Shown: positions 19,010 to 27,098 of the stretch, piece after piece
How the letters are laid out: the number at the start of each line of letters is the position of its first letter
Numbering within the stretch: position 1 is the first letter of the stretch
Assembly: GCA_030817875.1 (NCBI GenBank)
Contig: JAUSZU010000001.1
Coordinates: 682,001 to 746,000 of the forward strand
DNA length: 64,000 nt
Direction of reading: 5' to 3'
Origin: Flavobacterium sp. W4I14
Lineage (GTDB): Bacteria; Bacteroidota; Bacteroidia; Sphingobacteriales; Sphingobacteriaceae
The notes under the pieces: model-generated
Seen by the model: the letters and a program-made list of their open reading frames with translations, nothing else
Told to the model about the DNA's origin: nothing
Databases searched by the model: none
Program-made: the position numbers and the translations under genes

Positions 19010-19738
19010 ATGAATATCTTGATCACCAATGACGACGGCATTTACAGCCCCGGAATAGCAGCACTTGCCAACATTGCCAAAACTTTTGGCACAGTAAGAA
19101 TTGTTGCCCCTGATGTAGAACAGTCCTCTATGGGCCATGCAATAACACATTCACGGCCTTTGAGCTACAAGAAATCGCCGATTGCTTTTGAGGGTATTGA
19201 TGCTTTTCGTGTAAACGGTACACCGGCCGATTGTGTTGCACTTGGCCTGCACTTATACCCTGATACAAATGTGGTGCTTTCGGGGATTAATATGGGGCCA
19301 AATTTAGGCAATTCCATGTGGCATTCGGGAACATTGGCCGCGGCAAAACAAGCTGTTCTTTTAGGCGTAAAAGGCATTGCTTTAAGTACGCCGGTTGGCC
19401 GTACTGAACCTGATTTCGAAAAACTAAAATCCTTTGTGATAAGCTCGCTCGAGGAATTATTTATAAACAACGAGCTTGCCCTGTATAATGTTAATTTTCC
19501 GCCAGAACCTAAGGGCATTAAATGGACGCGGCAATCTGTACGCCTGTATGATGGAAGTGTTGTTCCAGGAGAAGATCCGATGGGACGGAAACATTTTTGG
19601 ATTACGGTAACTCCGCTTGAGCCAGCGGAAGAAGACACCGATCGTTGGGCTATTGAGCATGGTTATGTTTCTATTACGCCATTGCGGTTAGATTTGACCA
19701 ATGAGGTTGAGCTTGTAAGCCACCTGACGTCTAAATAG
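19010..19738 (+). CDS. surE: 5'/3'-nucleotidase SurE
   Basis: SurE survival protein (242 aa), a metal-dependent nucleoside monophosphatase with exopolyphosphatase activity in characterised members. The N-terminal ILITNDDGIYSPGI carries the metal-binding Asp pair, followed by VAPDVEQSSMGHA. VNGTPADCV and LSGINMGPNLGN are the conserved central motifs. It is cytoplasmic and of normal length. It is divergent from the lipid kinase gene (67 bp apart) and followed by a strong hairpin shared with a small convergent gene. SurE is associated with stationary-phase and stress survival, in line with its neighbours. Confidence 0.95.
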   Translation: MNILITNDDGIYSPGIAALANIAKTFGTVRIVAPDVEQSSMGHAITHSRPLSYKKSPIAFEGIDAFRVNGTPADCVALGLHLYPDTNVVLSGINMGPNLGNSMWHSGTLAAAKQAVLLGVKGIALSTPVGRTEPDFEKLKSFVISSLEELFINNELALYNVNFPPEPKGIKWTRQSVRLYDGSVVPGEDPMGRKHFWITVTPLEPAEEDTDRWAIEHGYVSITPLRLDLTNEVELVSHLTSK

Positions 19739-19774
19739 CTTAAGTTTTTAGAAATTGTTGGTGCATTAAAAAAA

Positions 19775-19793
19775 AAGGCCCGTGAGGGCCCTT
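19775..19793. terminator. terminator between surE and small secreted protein gene
   Basis: A GGCCC/GGGCC stem with a 4-nt loop has a run of nine A on the left. On the minus strand this is a hairpin followed by a T-run, ideal for the convergent 66-aa gene. On the plus strand it may also end surE. Confidence 0.75.
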
Positions 19794-19795
19794 GT

Positions 19796-19996
19796 TTAAT
19801 GTACTGGATTGGTTTTGTGCATGGTGTCACGTTTGAGTGTGTCACGCTTGGTGGTGTCTTTTTTAGACGGCCATTCTTTACTTTTCTTTGCAGGTTTTGT
19901 TTTTTCTGTCTTTTTTTTGGTGGTGTCTTGCCGTGTTTGTGCAACTGATGCCAGGCAGATTGAGCAGGCCAGCATCATAATCATAAGTTTTTTCAT
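19796..19996 (-). CDS. small secreted Lys/Thr-rich protein
   Basis: A 66-aa protein with a clear signal peptide (residues 1-19, ending ASVAQ). The mature part is highly charged, made of repeated DTTKK/KRDT-like segments without predicted fold. No family is recognised. It has its own terminator and an ECF-type box (AAAACT/ATTGTT) 35 bp before the ATG, which argues that this small frame is a real, stress-controlled gene. The promoter region is shared with the divergent DUF4142 gene, which has its own box. Confidence 0.7.
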   Translation of the reverse strand: MKKLMIMMLACSICLASVAQTRQDTTKKKTEKTKPAKKSKEWPSKKDTTKRDTLKRDTMHKTNPVH

Positions 19997-20030
19997 AAGA
20001 ATAGAATTATTGTTAAAATACTAGCAATAA

Positions 20031-20056
20031 AACAATTGTGCTTTTGTGAAAGTTTT
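20031..20056 (-). promoter_or_regulatory. ECF-type promoter before small secreted protein
   Basis: Minus strand AAAACT-N14-ATTGTT followed by TTATTGC, 35 bp before the start codon. Confidence 0.6.
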
Positions 20057-20147
20057 ATGAATTTTTATTTTTAGTCTGCAATTTTTCAGCGCATAACCAG
20101 TGGTATTTTTTTTTCTGCACTGGTTCCTCATTACCGATTAATTTTAT

Positions 20148-20173
20148 AAAACCATCTCTGTTTTTACTTTGTT
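20148..20173 (+). promoter_or_regulatory. ECF-type promoter before DUF4142 lipoprotein
   Basis: Plus strand AAAACC-N14-TTTGTT followed by TTATAG, 88 bp before the chosen ATG. It shares the intergenic region with the divergent copy at 20031. Confidence 0.6.
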
Positions 20174-20260
20174 TTATAGGGAAAACCAAATGAATAAGCG
20201 GAACAATTTTGTGCTGGTTTATTGATAGGAAAGTTAATATTTTGTAAAAGAGTTAAAATC

Positions 20261-20764
20261 ATGAAATACCCTCAGTTTTGTCTATTTCTTATTGTTTCGC
20301 TGTTTTTTCTTGGCTGTAAGCATGATCAGGGCGAATTTGCCATGCACGATCGCGAATTTACCGACTCGGTGTATCCTGAAATGCAGTACCAGCAGCAGTT
20401 GAACCTTGAGCTGCAAAAGATGGCTGATGCACCGGAAATTAAGAATTTAGGGATCAGGAGAGGGGGTGAAAATCAAACCTATATTCAGCAGTTAGCAGCA
20501 AATACAAATGAAAAGGATCAATTTTCACAAACTTCGCTCAAAGAAGAACACGTACAAAAACTAACGCTATTGCGTCAACATAATCCGGTCCAATTTGATC
20601 AGTTACATTCGCTTCTCATCGATTCAGATCAAAAAATGATTGGCTTTCATGTAAAAGCTACTGGTTCTACAGGATTGCTCAACCCTGATTTGAGGGCCTG
20701 GGCTGAAGCAAAAATTGCCCATTGGACGGCAGATCTAAATGAAATCCAAGGCTTAAAAAAATAA
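20261..20764 (+). CDS. DUF4142-like lipoprotein
   Basis: Predicted lipoprotein of 167 aa. The ATG at 20261 gives a short signal sequence ending in the lipobox FLGC at residue ~19; the upstream in-frame start adds 13 residues with no benefit. The mature part is helical with the spacing of DUF4142, including QFDQLHSLLIDSDQKMIGFH and a C-terminal AWAEAKIAHWTADL helix. DUF4142 proteins are ferritin-like in fold, with unclear function, and common in stress loci. The family call is by pattern only. Confidence 0.7.
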   Translation: MKYPQFCLFLIVSLFFLGCKHDQGEFAMHDREFTDSVYPEMQYQQQLNLELQKMADAPEIKNLGIRRGGENQTYIQQLAANTNEKDQFSQTSLKEEHVQKLTLLRQHNPVQFDQLHSLLIDSDQKMIGFHVKATGSTGLLNPDLRAWAEAKIAHWTADLNEIQGLKK

Positions 20765-20864
20765 GCAAAGCTGAAATTGCTGCCCAGTTTTTGTCGTTCT
20801 GGTGTTTGTTGTATAATGATATAAAGTTTTAATCAACGTGGTTGATTTAAGTTTAATTAACCAA

Positions 20865-21245
20865 TTATGTATCCTTTGCAGCACTTTTTAAATTTAACAG
20901 ATCGACAATCTTTTTTAATAACACAAAGATATCAAAGGGTTTTACCACAAATTCTTCCGCATTACATCCGCTGGTCATTTGTTGTATATCGGCATGGGCA
21001 CTCATCATAATTATCGGTGTCGCAGCAGTTTTAGGATCAGCCTTAAGCAGTTTACATACCGCCATGCCGTTCCCGTCGGGCAGCATTACATCCAATAAAT
21101 AAAGGTCTGGATTGATATCCTTTCTGCTAAAAAACTCATTAACGGTAGTATAACATGCTACCTGGTAACCTTCTTCTAAAAGCAGGAACTGTAATATATC
21201 TCTTATCCCTGCATCATCCTCAAGTATACAGATCAGTTTACTCAT
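20865..21245 (-). CDS. single-domain response regulator (receiver)
   Basis: A stand-alone 126-aa CheY-like receiver. Acidic pocket residues are in LEDDAG, the phosphoacceptor Asp in LLDVMLP, the switch Ser in MMSAH and the Lys in VVKPFD. There is no output domain, so it must act through protein contact or in a phosphorelay. Its gene stands alone; the cognate kinase is not next to it. It is one of four such lone receivers in this window. Confidence 0.93.
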   Translation of the reverse strand: MSKLICILEDDAGIRDILQFLLLEEGYQVACYTTVNEFFSRKDINPDLYLLDVMLPDGNGMAVCKLLKADPKTAATPIIMMSAHADIQQMTSGCNAEEFVVKPFDIFVLLKKIVDLLNLKSAAKDT

Positions 21246-21304
21246 AAATAAATAGTTTGTACACTAAAATTTGTTCATTAAAAATACCATTTTTCGTTTT
21301 CACA

Positions 21305-21577
21305 TTATGCTGTAGCGGCATTTTGATCTTTATTTTCGCCTTCTTCATACCTGTCTTTCTCCTCTTTATCTTCGTGTACAATAAGCGAATGTGGGGTGGC
21401 AGCGGCAGGGTTCGCGCCTGTGCCAGAAGTTTTGGGCAAATTTAAAAGATCGTTGTTATCGGCTAAGGGCGTGTTTTTTATGTCAGTATTACCCAAAGCA
21501 ATTTGATTTAGCTGTTCCTGGTTTTTCCTTTGATTACCTTTCTCAAGGTCTTTTCTGTCGTTTTTGGTATTTGCCAT
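21305..21577 (-). CDS. small hydrophilic hypothetical protein
   Basis: A 90-aa protein rich in Asn, Asp, Lys, Glu and Ala, probably intrinsically disordered, without signal peptide or recognised family. Composition is like the 64-aa protein at 50745; both are small, hydrophilic and have an ECF-type promoter, as is common for desiccation or stress-induced proteins. The box AAAACT/TCTGTT is 24 bp upstream of the ATG. Confidence 0.65.
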   Translation of the reverse strand: MANTKNDRKDLEKGNQRKNQEQLNQIALGNTDIKNTPLADNNDLLNLPKTSGTGANPAAATPHSLIVHEDKEEKDRYEEGENKDQNAATA

Positions 21578-21600
21578 AATGCGGTTTACTTTGTTAAAAT

Positions 21601-21626
21601 AACAGAACCATTAGATTAAAAGTTTT
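21601..21626 (-). promoter_or_regulatory. ECF-type promoter before small hydrophilic protein
   Basis: Minus strand AAAACT-N14-TCTGTT followed by ATTTTAAC, 24 bp before the start codon. Confidence 0.62.
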
Positions 21627-21688
21627 AAGCAAAGTGAAAATTAACCAACATATGCTTGGGTATTTCGCTTAACTTTTTATTTGCTAAA

Positions 21689-22432
21689 TTATTTTTGAGA
21701 CGCTGAGCTAATCATTTTTTTTATTTCGAGCGCATTAAAAGCAGCATAACCAGCCTGGTCATTATCGAAATAGAGGTACACGTCTTTTCCTTCTTTTATC
21801 CAAGAAATCAACATGTTGTTCCACTTTGTTAAACTATTGTTGTTATAACTTCCCTGATATTTCCCTTCAGGTCCGTGTAGTCTGATATACACAAAATCTG
21901 CTGTGCTCAAAATCGGAGATTGATGCCCGGCCAGTTCATAAATGCAAAAAGCACAGTTATATCTGGCGAGCAGTGTAAATACTTCGTCATGATACCAACT
22001 TGAATTTCTGAATTCGAAAGTATATCGGTGCTTTTTAGGGAGCATTTCTAAAAATCGCTCCAGCCTTTCGGTATTTAATTGCCATTTAGGCGGGAGCTGA
22101 AAAAGAATAGGCCCTAGTTTGTTTTCCAGCCCTTCAGTGGCTTCTAAAAAATCCAGGATTTCGGCCTGTTCCACATTCAGTTTTTTGAGATGGGTAAAAT
22201 ATCTATTGGCTTTAACAGCATAAGTGAAATTTTTCGGGCTTTGCAACTGCCATTGCTTAAAATTATCGATGCTTGGTTGGCGATAAAATGAATTATTCAG
22301 TTCTACAGTATCGAAATGTTCGGTAAAATATTTAAACTGATCTTTCTTTTTAAGATTATCAGGATAAAAATTGCCTTCCCAATGACGGTATTTCCACCCC
22401 GATGTGCCGATGTATGCTTTTCCTAATTTCAT
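21689..22432 (-). CDS. DUF72 family protein (YecE-like)
   Basis: A 247-aa TIM-barrel-like DUF72 protein. Family motifs are IGTSGWKYRHWEGNFYP at the N-terminus, VELNNSFYRQP, LGPILFQLPP, YTFEFRNSSWY and VYIRLHGP near the C-terminus. The biochemical function is unknown across the family. It is cytoplasmic and of normal length. It precedes no clear operon partner; the 98-aa gene upstream is 38 bp away on the same strand and may be co-transcribed. Confidence 0.93.
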   Translation of the reverse strand: MKLGKAYIGTSGWKYRHWEGNFYPDNLKKKDQFKYFTEHFDTVELNNSFYRQPSIDNFKQWQLQSPKNFTYAVKANRYFTHLKKLNVEQAEILDFLEATEGLENKLGPILFQLPPKWQLNTERLERFLEMLPKKHRYTFEFRNSSWYHDEVFTLLARYNCAFCIYELAGHQSPILSTADFVYIRLHGPEGKYQGSYNNNSLTKWNNMLISWIKEGKDVYLYFDNDQAGYAAFNALEIKKMISSASQK

Positions 22433-22470
22433 ATTTCGTTATCAGTTTGTTTGCACATTGCTACTACCGG

Positions 22471-22767
22471 TTATTCAATTTCTCCATCAGCCATGCCATC
22501 TAAAAACCAGCCAGACCTGTATTCGAATCTTGCCGATGAAGTTCTCACTTTATTGGTAACCTTGCCAATAAAATCATGGGCAATATCGCCTTCGCTTTCC
22601 AGAATCTGTTTGGCCAGGTTAGCATATTCATTTAAATCCAATCCATCGTTGATAATATAGGTCAATTCTCCATTTTCACTCCATGATGATTCAATTAATC
22701 CATCATTAAATTTTTTCTTTAATGTATCCAAATCTTCTTGGTTATGGTTTAAGGGTAGGTCTCTCAT
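22471..22767 (-). CDS. hypothetical protein, 98 aa
   Basis: Unrecognised small acidic cytoplasmic protein, with a helical middle (DLNEYANLAKQILESEGDIA) and a C-terminal FEYRSGWFLDGMADGEIE. It lies 38 bp upstream of the DUF72 gene on the same strand. A possible GAAC-N18-GTT box is found about 50 bp before the ATG (22817-22840, minus strand), a weaker match to the ECF-type set. Confidence 0.6.
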   Translation of the reverse strand: MRDLPLNHNQEDLDTLKKKFNDGLIESSWSENGELTYIINDGLDLNEYANLAKQILESEGDIAHDFIGKVTNKVRTSSARFEYRSGWFLDGMADGEIE

Positions 22768-23009
22768 ATTTTTTTATCATATTTAAGTTGGTTGCTTAAA
22801 GCTGTATTTATTAATAAACAATAATAAAGCGACGTTGGTTCAGGTTGTTTTTATTTTTTATGGCAGAAATATAAGTTTAGCTTATTCAATTAATATACTA
22901 AGCTTAAACATTTGTATTTCAGGTATTTTGTTCTTTTAAAAGAGTATTAACCACATTGCATAAGGAACTGTATTTTGGTAAATTGCTTAAAAGAGTTGTC
23001 AAAAGGATT

Positions 23010-23483
23010 ATGGAAAAACGGGTACAGTTCATTACGGTTGAAAAACAGGTGCATTTGCCGCAGCGGCTAATGATTATTGAAGATGACCCTGCGCTTTCTG
23101 AGGTGCTCGGAAATCTTTTTACCGATCTGGGATTTTACTGCCGTATAGAGACAGATGCTCCTGAAATGAATGTGATAGCGGCATTCAGGCCAGACCTCAT
23201 CATTATTGACTACCATTTGCCGAAGGTAAATGGTGGAGAGATTTGCACAGCACTTAAAGAAAATGAGCATTTATCTAAAATTCCGGTGGTAATCATTTCG
23301 GCCTATAGCAGTATTTTACTCCAGTTGGAGGGAAGTACATTTGATTGTTTTATTGAGAAACCTTTTAGTATTGAAGAGATATTAAAGCCTGTAAAACGTT
23401 TATTGCTTAAAAAAAAACCGAAAAAGTTAAACAGTAACGCTATGCTCATGTATTTTAAGCCCTGGCGTATAAAATTTAACTAA
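23010..23483 (+). CDS. single-domain response regulator
   Basis: A receiver protein of 157 aa from ATG 23010 (MEKRVQF); the longer frame opens on a TTG and adds an unlikely basic tail. The receiver core is ~20-135, with IIEDDPA, the phosphoacceptor Asp in IIIDYHLP, the switch Ser in IISAYS and the Lys in IEKPFS. A basic tail (KKKPKKLNSN) follows. It lacks a DNA-binding domain and stands alone on the plus strand, so its partner kinase is elsewhere. Confidence 0.9.
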   Translation: MEKRVQFITVEKQVHLPQRLMIIEDDPALSEVLGNLFTDLGFYCRIETDAPEMNVIAAFRPDLIIIDYHLPKVNGGEICTALKENEHLSKIPVVIISAYSSILLQLEGSTFDCFIEKPFSIEEILKPVKRLLLKKKPKKLNSNAMLMYFKPWRIKFN

Positions 23484-23536
23484 CATTCCAATCTTTTAAT
23501 AACACGCACCCGTATTAATACTAATGGTTCATTTAT

Positions 23537-23731
23537 TTAGGTACCTGTAATTTTCTTGCTTTTAGGAATTCCAAACCTGGCATATTCGCCAATAGGCATC
23601 GCCTGTGGGAATTCTCTCCGGTCTACTATTCTACCATTTTTAAGCAAGCCACCAAAACCACTCAAATAAATGGAGCGTATTTTAAGAAGTACCGCTAATT
23701 TTTCTCTTTTATCTACCATTGCCTTCATCAC
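23537..23731 (-). CDS. small hypothetical protein, 64 aa
   Basis: A short basic protein (KREKLAVLLKIRSIYLSGFGGLLKNG at residues 7-32, then RIVDRREFPQA). I recognise no family. It has a double ATG, a composition unlike random frames, and lies 84 bp downstream of the LuxR regulator on the same strand, possibly as the tail of that operon. Support is moderate because no domain or promoter is seen. Confidence 0.45.
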   Translation of the reverse strand: MMKAMVDKREKLAVLLKIRSIYLSGFGGLLKNGRIVDRREFPQAMPIGEYARFGIPKSKKITGT

Positions 23732-23815
23732 TAAGATATACGCAAATGGATATTTAACAGATTTTGTTATAGATAAATTGCCAGGTTATTTTTGGCTGGT
23801 TACCGCGGATTTCGA

Positions 23816-24463
23816 CTAATTGATGAAGCCGTTTACTACCGCAAAGCGGATGAGTGCAGCGGTATTTTTAGCACCTGTTTTATCGATCAGCGCCTGGCGG
23901 TGCCCCTCAATGGTGCGCTTACTTAAAAATAGTTTATCAGCCATTTCGGTATTCGTATATCCGTCGGCGATTAGATGTAATACTTCCATTTCCCTTAGCG
24001 AAAAATCGATATGCTGTCCGTTTGTTTCGGGGTGTTGTATGGTCGTTTGGGTAAGTTTATCGAGTAACTTTTCGGCCAGTTCGGCACAAAGGTATTTGCC
24101 GCCGCCCGCTACGTAGCGTAGTGCAAAATTTAGTTCATCCTCGCCTACATTTTTGAGCAGGTAGCCCCGGGCACCTTCAATAAATGCCTGGGCAACATAT
24201 TTTTCATTATCAAGCATAGAGAGCATCACAACATGTGTAGCAGGACTCAGTGTTCTGAGCTGTGCGATCAGGCTGATTCCGTCCATTTCGGGCATGTTAA
24301 TGTCGGCAATTACAATATCTGCATGCCCACCTTCAGCAAAATAGCGGAGTACTTCGAGGCCATTGTTAGCTTCGGCTACAACCGTTATTTCTCCTTGCGA
24401 TTCCAAAAGCATTTTAATGCCATTTCGAACAATGTTATGATCTTCTGCGAGTATTACTTTCAA
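23816..24463 (-). CDS. NarL/FixJ-type response regulator
   Basis: A two-domain regulator (215 aa). The receiver (~1-120) has AEDHNIV, the phosphoacceptor Asp in VIADINMPEMDG and the switch Ser in VMLSML. The LuxR-type helix-turn-helix (~150-210) includes LREMEVLHLIADGYTNTEMADKL and TIEGHRQAL. It is the last gene of a four-gene unit (CheB-CheR-PAS, histidine kinase, CheB-like, this regulator) with gaps of 5, -4 and 12 bp. It is therefore the likely transcriptional output of that kinase. Confidence 0.93.
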   Translation of the reverse strand: MKVILAEDHNIVRNGIKMLLESQGEITVVAEANNGLEVLRYFAEGGHADIVIADINMPEMDGISLIAQLRTLSPATHVVMLSMLDNEKYVAQAFIEGARGYLLKNVGEDELNFALRYVAGGGKYLCAELAEKLLDKLTQTTIQHPETNGQHIDFSLREMEVLHLIADGYTNTEMADKLFLSKRTIEGHRQALIDKTGAKNTAALIRFAVVNGFIN

Positions 24464-24475
24464 GGCTTCTATTGT

Positions 24476-25483
24476 TTAATTATTAATTTTTTGACGCTCT
24501 TTTGCCAACCCCTGCATCACCGCCTTAAGCCTTTCAATGTGTGCCAGAAGCTCCTTGTCTTTGGCTGCTCTTTCCGGTTCCTTTATGCCATTGTCTCTGC
24601 GCATGGTGTTGTTAAAGTTTCGGCGTTCTTCCATCATGCGGATGGCCACCCAAAGGGTTTCTTCTGTTTTATTGGCATATTCATCATCCAAAAAACTTTC
24701 GCTAAAAACATGGCCGGTAAAACAGCGGTAGTGTTTTTCTCCATTCAGATCGTCGATCTGGGTAAGAACTCCTCCACAATCCGGGCAGGTAAAAGGCGTA
24801 AGCTGCCCCAGCTGGGCGGTTGCCGGGAGGCTGGTAGCCATTCGGATGGTAATTTCTGATTCCAGTTTCACTTCTTCAGGAACGCTGGCGGCTTCGCATT
24901 CATTTCTGGAATACAGGTCGCTTAGGATATAGCCCATTTCTTCAATCTGTACCCGGTAATCAACCTCCATGTTGTTGATCACATTATTGGGCATGTCAGG
25001 AAATTCGGCACCATCAGGCTCTTGTACAATACAGCGGCCGCCGCATTTTTTTATTGCAGCCATCCCTGATGTTCCATCATCTAAAAGGCCCGTGAGTATA
25101 ATGCCCGTTACACAAGAATCGTAGGCAGCAGCAGCCGTGCGGAACAGTACATCAATAGATGGGCGCCAATGGTTTTCTTTAGCGCCCCGTTTAATTAAAA
25201 TATGTCCTTTCTGGAGCATCATATGGGCATCAGCTGGTGCAAGGTAAACCTGTCCGTTGCTTATCGGGGTACCATCTTCCGGTATGCTGATCGGAAGTGG
25301 CGAATTTTTGCCAAGCATGTTAAGTACAACATCTACAAGGGCTGCCTTACCTAAATGGATTACAATAAATATAGCAGCATCCAGATCGGCAGGAAGTTTA
25401 GAAAGCAGCTTAGACACCGCTGATAGTCCTCCTGCAGATGCACCTATGGTAATAATATTTCTGATATTTTTTGACATGATCAC
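24476..25483 (-). CDS. CheB-type methylesterase domain protein, non-chemotactic
   Basis: A 335-aa protein. The CheB catalytic domain (~8-195) has the nucleophile Ser in IGASAGG, His in VIHLG and Asp in LLDDGTSGM. There is no receiver domain, unlike classical CheB. The C-terminal region holds a zinc-ribbon-like segment (FTCPDCGG ... YRCFTGHVF) and a helical tail. It overlaps the kinase gene by 4 bp (ATGA), so translation is coupled. No chemoreceptors, CheA or CheW are nearby. The methylesterase may act on CheR-modified signalling proteins of this unit (inference). Confidence 0.88.
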   Translation of the reverse strand: MIMSKNIRNIITIGASAGGLSAVSKLLSKLPADLDAAIFIVIHLGKAALVDVVLNMLGKNSPLPISIPEDGTPISNGQVYLAPADAHMMLQKGHILIKRGAKENHWRPSIDVLFRTAAAAYDSCVTGIILTGLLDDGTSGMAAIKKCGGRCIVQEPDGAEFPDMPNNVINNMEVDYRVQIEEMGYILSDLYSRNECEAASVPEEVKLESEITIRMATSLPATAQLGQLTPFTCPDCGGVLTQIDDLNGEKHYRCFTGHVFSESFLDDEYANKTEETLWVAIRMMEERRNFNNTMRRDNGIKEPERAAKDKELLAHIERLKAVMQGLAKERQKINN

Positions 25484-27093
25484 TCTTCTTTAAATTCCGC
25501 TGGATCGAAAGAGATGCTAAAACATGCGCCATTGTTGTTATAGGCACTAAATGTACCATTTAACATGGCTACCCTGTTTTTAATTCCCCTTAATCCAGAC
25601 CCTGCGCGTAGGTGTTTTTCGTTTTTCAGATCAATCCCTTTTCCGTTATCGCATACCGTAATGTTTACCTTTCCATTTTCGGTACATACCGATATGGAGG
25701 CCTGTGTAGCACCCGAATACTTGATACTGTTGTTGATCAGTTCCTGGATGATGCGAAAAGCATATAACTGTATTTCACCCGGTAACTTATCGGCATTCCG
25801 GTGTATCTGATTGTTGATTTTAAAAACGCTATTGCTCAGGCGTTGGCTCATCTCTTTTATACCGGCTGTAAATCCAAAATCTTTAAGTACAGAAGGGGTA
25901 AGTTCGTAGGAGATATCCCTGATTTCGCGTATGGCCTGATCGAGCAGTTTGGTTAAATTACCCATTTCTGCCCTAAGTTGAGCTTCATCTGCTTTTTTAA
26001 GGTGATTGATGTTGAACCTAATGCCATATAGCAACTGGCAGATACTATCGTGAAGGGCCGCACTGATTTTACTTCGCTCTTTTTCCTGTGCATCAAGCAC
26101 GGCCTGTGTTAACAAACGTTGTTGAGACCGTTTATTCGCCTCTTCAATTTCGTGCGCACGTTTACGTTCAGAAATATCGAATAAAATTCCGGTAAAATAA
26201 CAGTCTTCGCCAGGTTTTGAAATTTCTCTTCCTTTAGCCAGGATTGTTTTTGGCAGTCCGTAGTCTGATTTTAAACGGAACTCCATGTCTATTTCTCTCA
26301 GCGTGTTGCTTTTTTCGCAGACCGCTTTTATTTTTTCACGGTCTTCACTGATCACCAGCTTAAGTAAACCCTCTAAAGTATCATCAAAATCATTAGGATT
26401 GAGTGCGAGGATGTTTTTACTAAATTCATCAAAATATACCTTTTTTTTATCGGGCCATATGGTCCATGTGCCTGTAAAAGAGGCTTTTAACGTCTGATTG
26501 AGTCGCTCGGTAGTTTCTTTAAGTACCTGTGCAGCATTTTTTGATGCTGTAATATCTGTTAAGGTAATGTAATACTCAGCTGCATCGGTTTGCGGGTTTT
26601 TCATGGCTATTCCGCCCAACTGTGCTTGCATCATCTTTTCATCCGAAAGCCGGATGAATGTTTCATAACTTCCGGTGTGATCTAAATTTTCCAGTCCTAA
26701 AATAAAAGCATAAAAATGCTCCTTTACTTCAGGTAAAATCCAGAAAGAGAAATGTTTGCCTAAAATTGCATCTCTGTGTGTGTGGAGCAGGTTTATGCCT
26801 GTATTATTCACCTCGCTAACCATGCCCAGCGCATCGAGAATAAAATAACCTATGGGTGCAGCATCGAAAAAGCTGGTGAACCTTGAGCGCTCTATATCGA
26901 TTGCCCTGTAGGACTCACGGAGTTCATCGTTTTGCATATCCACTTCAATTTCGTGGATCTCCAGTTCGTTAATTAAAACAGCCATTTCGCTGTCTGGAGG
27001 TATTCTCTGTCCAGCAAAATTTCTCTCGGCTAAAAGTTCTTCTGCTTTAGCCCTGAGTGCCGAAAGAATAACTTCTTTTGATGTTCTGTTCAC
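25480..27093 (-). CDS. PAS-domain histidine kinase (HisKA_3-like)
   Basis: A soluble 537-aa kinase with no membrane segment. An N-terminal helical part is followed by two PAS domains (~60-185 and ~195-310), then a dimerisation helix with the phosphoacceptor His in SAALHDSICQLL, and a HATPase domain (~430-530) with ELINNSIKYS, CDNGKGID and GSGLRGIKNRV. The His region is of the NarX/DesK type, which pairs with LuxR-type regulators such as the one at 23816. It is 5 bp downstream of the CheB-CheR-PAS gene and overlaps the CheB-like gene. Confidence 0.92.
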   Translation of the reverse strand: MNRTSKEVILSALRAKAEELLAERNFAGQRIPPDSEMAVLINELEIHEIEVDMQNDELRESYRAIDIERSRFTSFFDAAPIGYFILDALGMVSEVNNTGINLLHTHRDAILGKHFSFWILPEVKEHFYAFILGLENLDHTGSYETFIRLSDEKMMQAQLGGIAMKNPQTDAAEYYITLTDITASKNAAQVLKETTERLNQTLKASFTGTWTIWPDKKKVYFDEFSKNILALNPNDFDDTLEGLLKLVISEDREKIKAVCEKSNTLREIDMEFRLKSDYGLPKTILAKGREISKPGEDCYFTGILFDISERKRAHEIEEANKRSQQRLLTQAVLDAQEKERSKISAALHDSICQLLYGIRFNINHLKKADEAQLRAEMGNLTKLLDQAIREIRDISYELTPSVLKDFGFTAGIKEMSQRLSNSVFKINNQIHRNADKLPGEIQLYAFRIIQELINNSIKYSGATQASISVCTENGKVNITVCDNGKGIDLKNEKHLRAGSGLRGIKNRVAMLNGTFSAYNNNGACFSISFDPAEFKEE

Positions 27094-27098
27094 ATTCT

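Noticed and set aside
24233..24859. 208-aa plus-strand open frame over the LuxR and CheB-like genes
   Set aside because: Crosses two well-supported minus-strand genes and has no domain.
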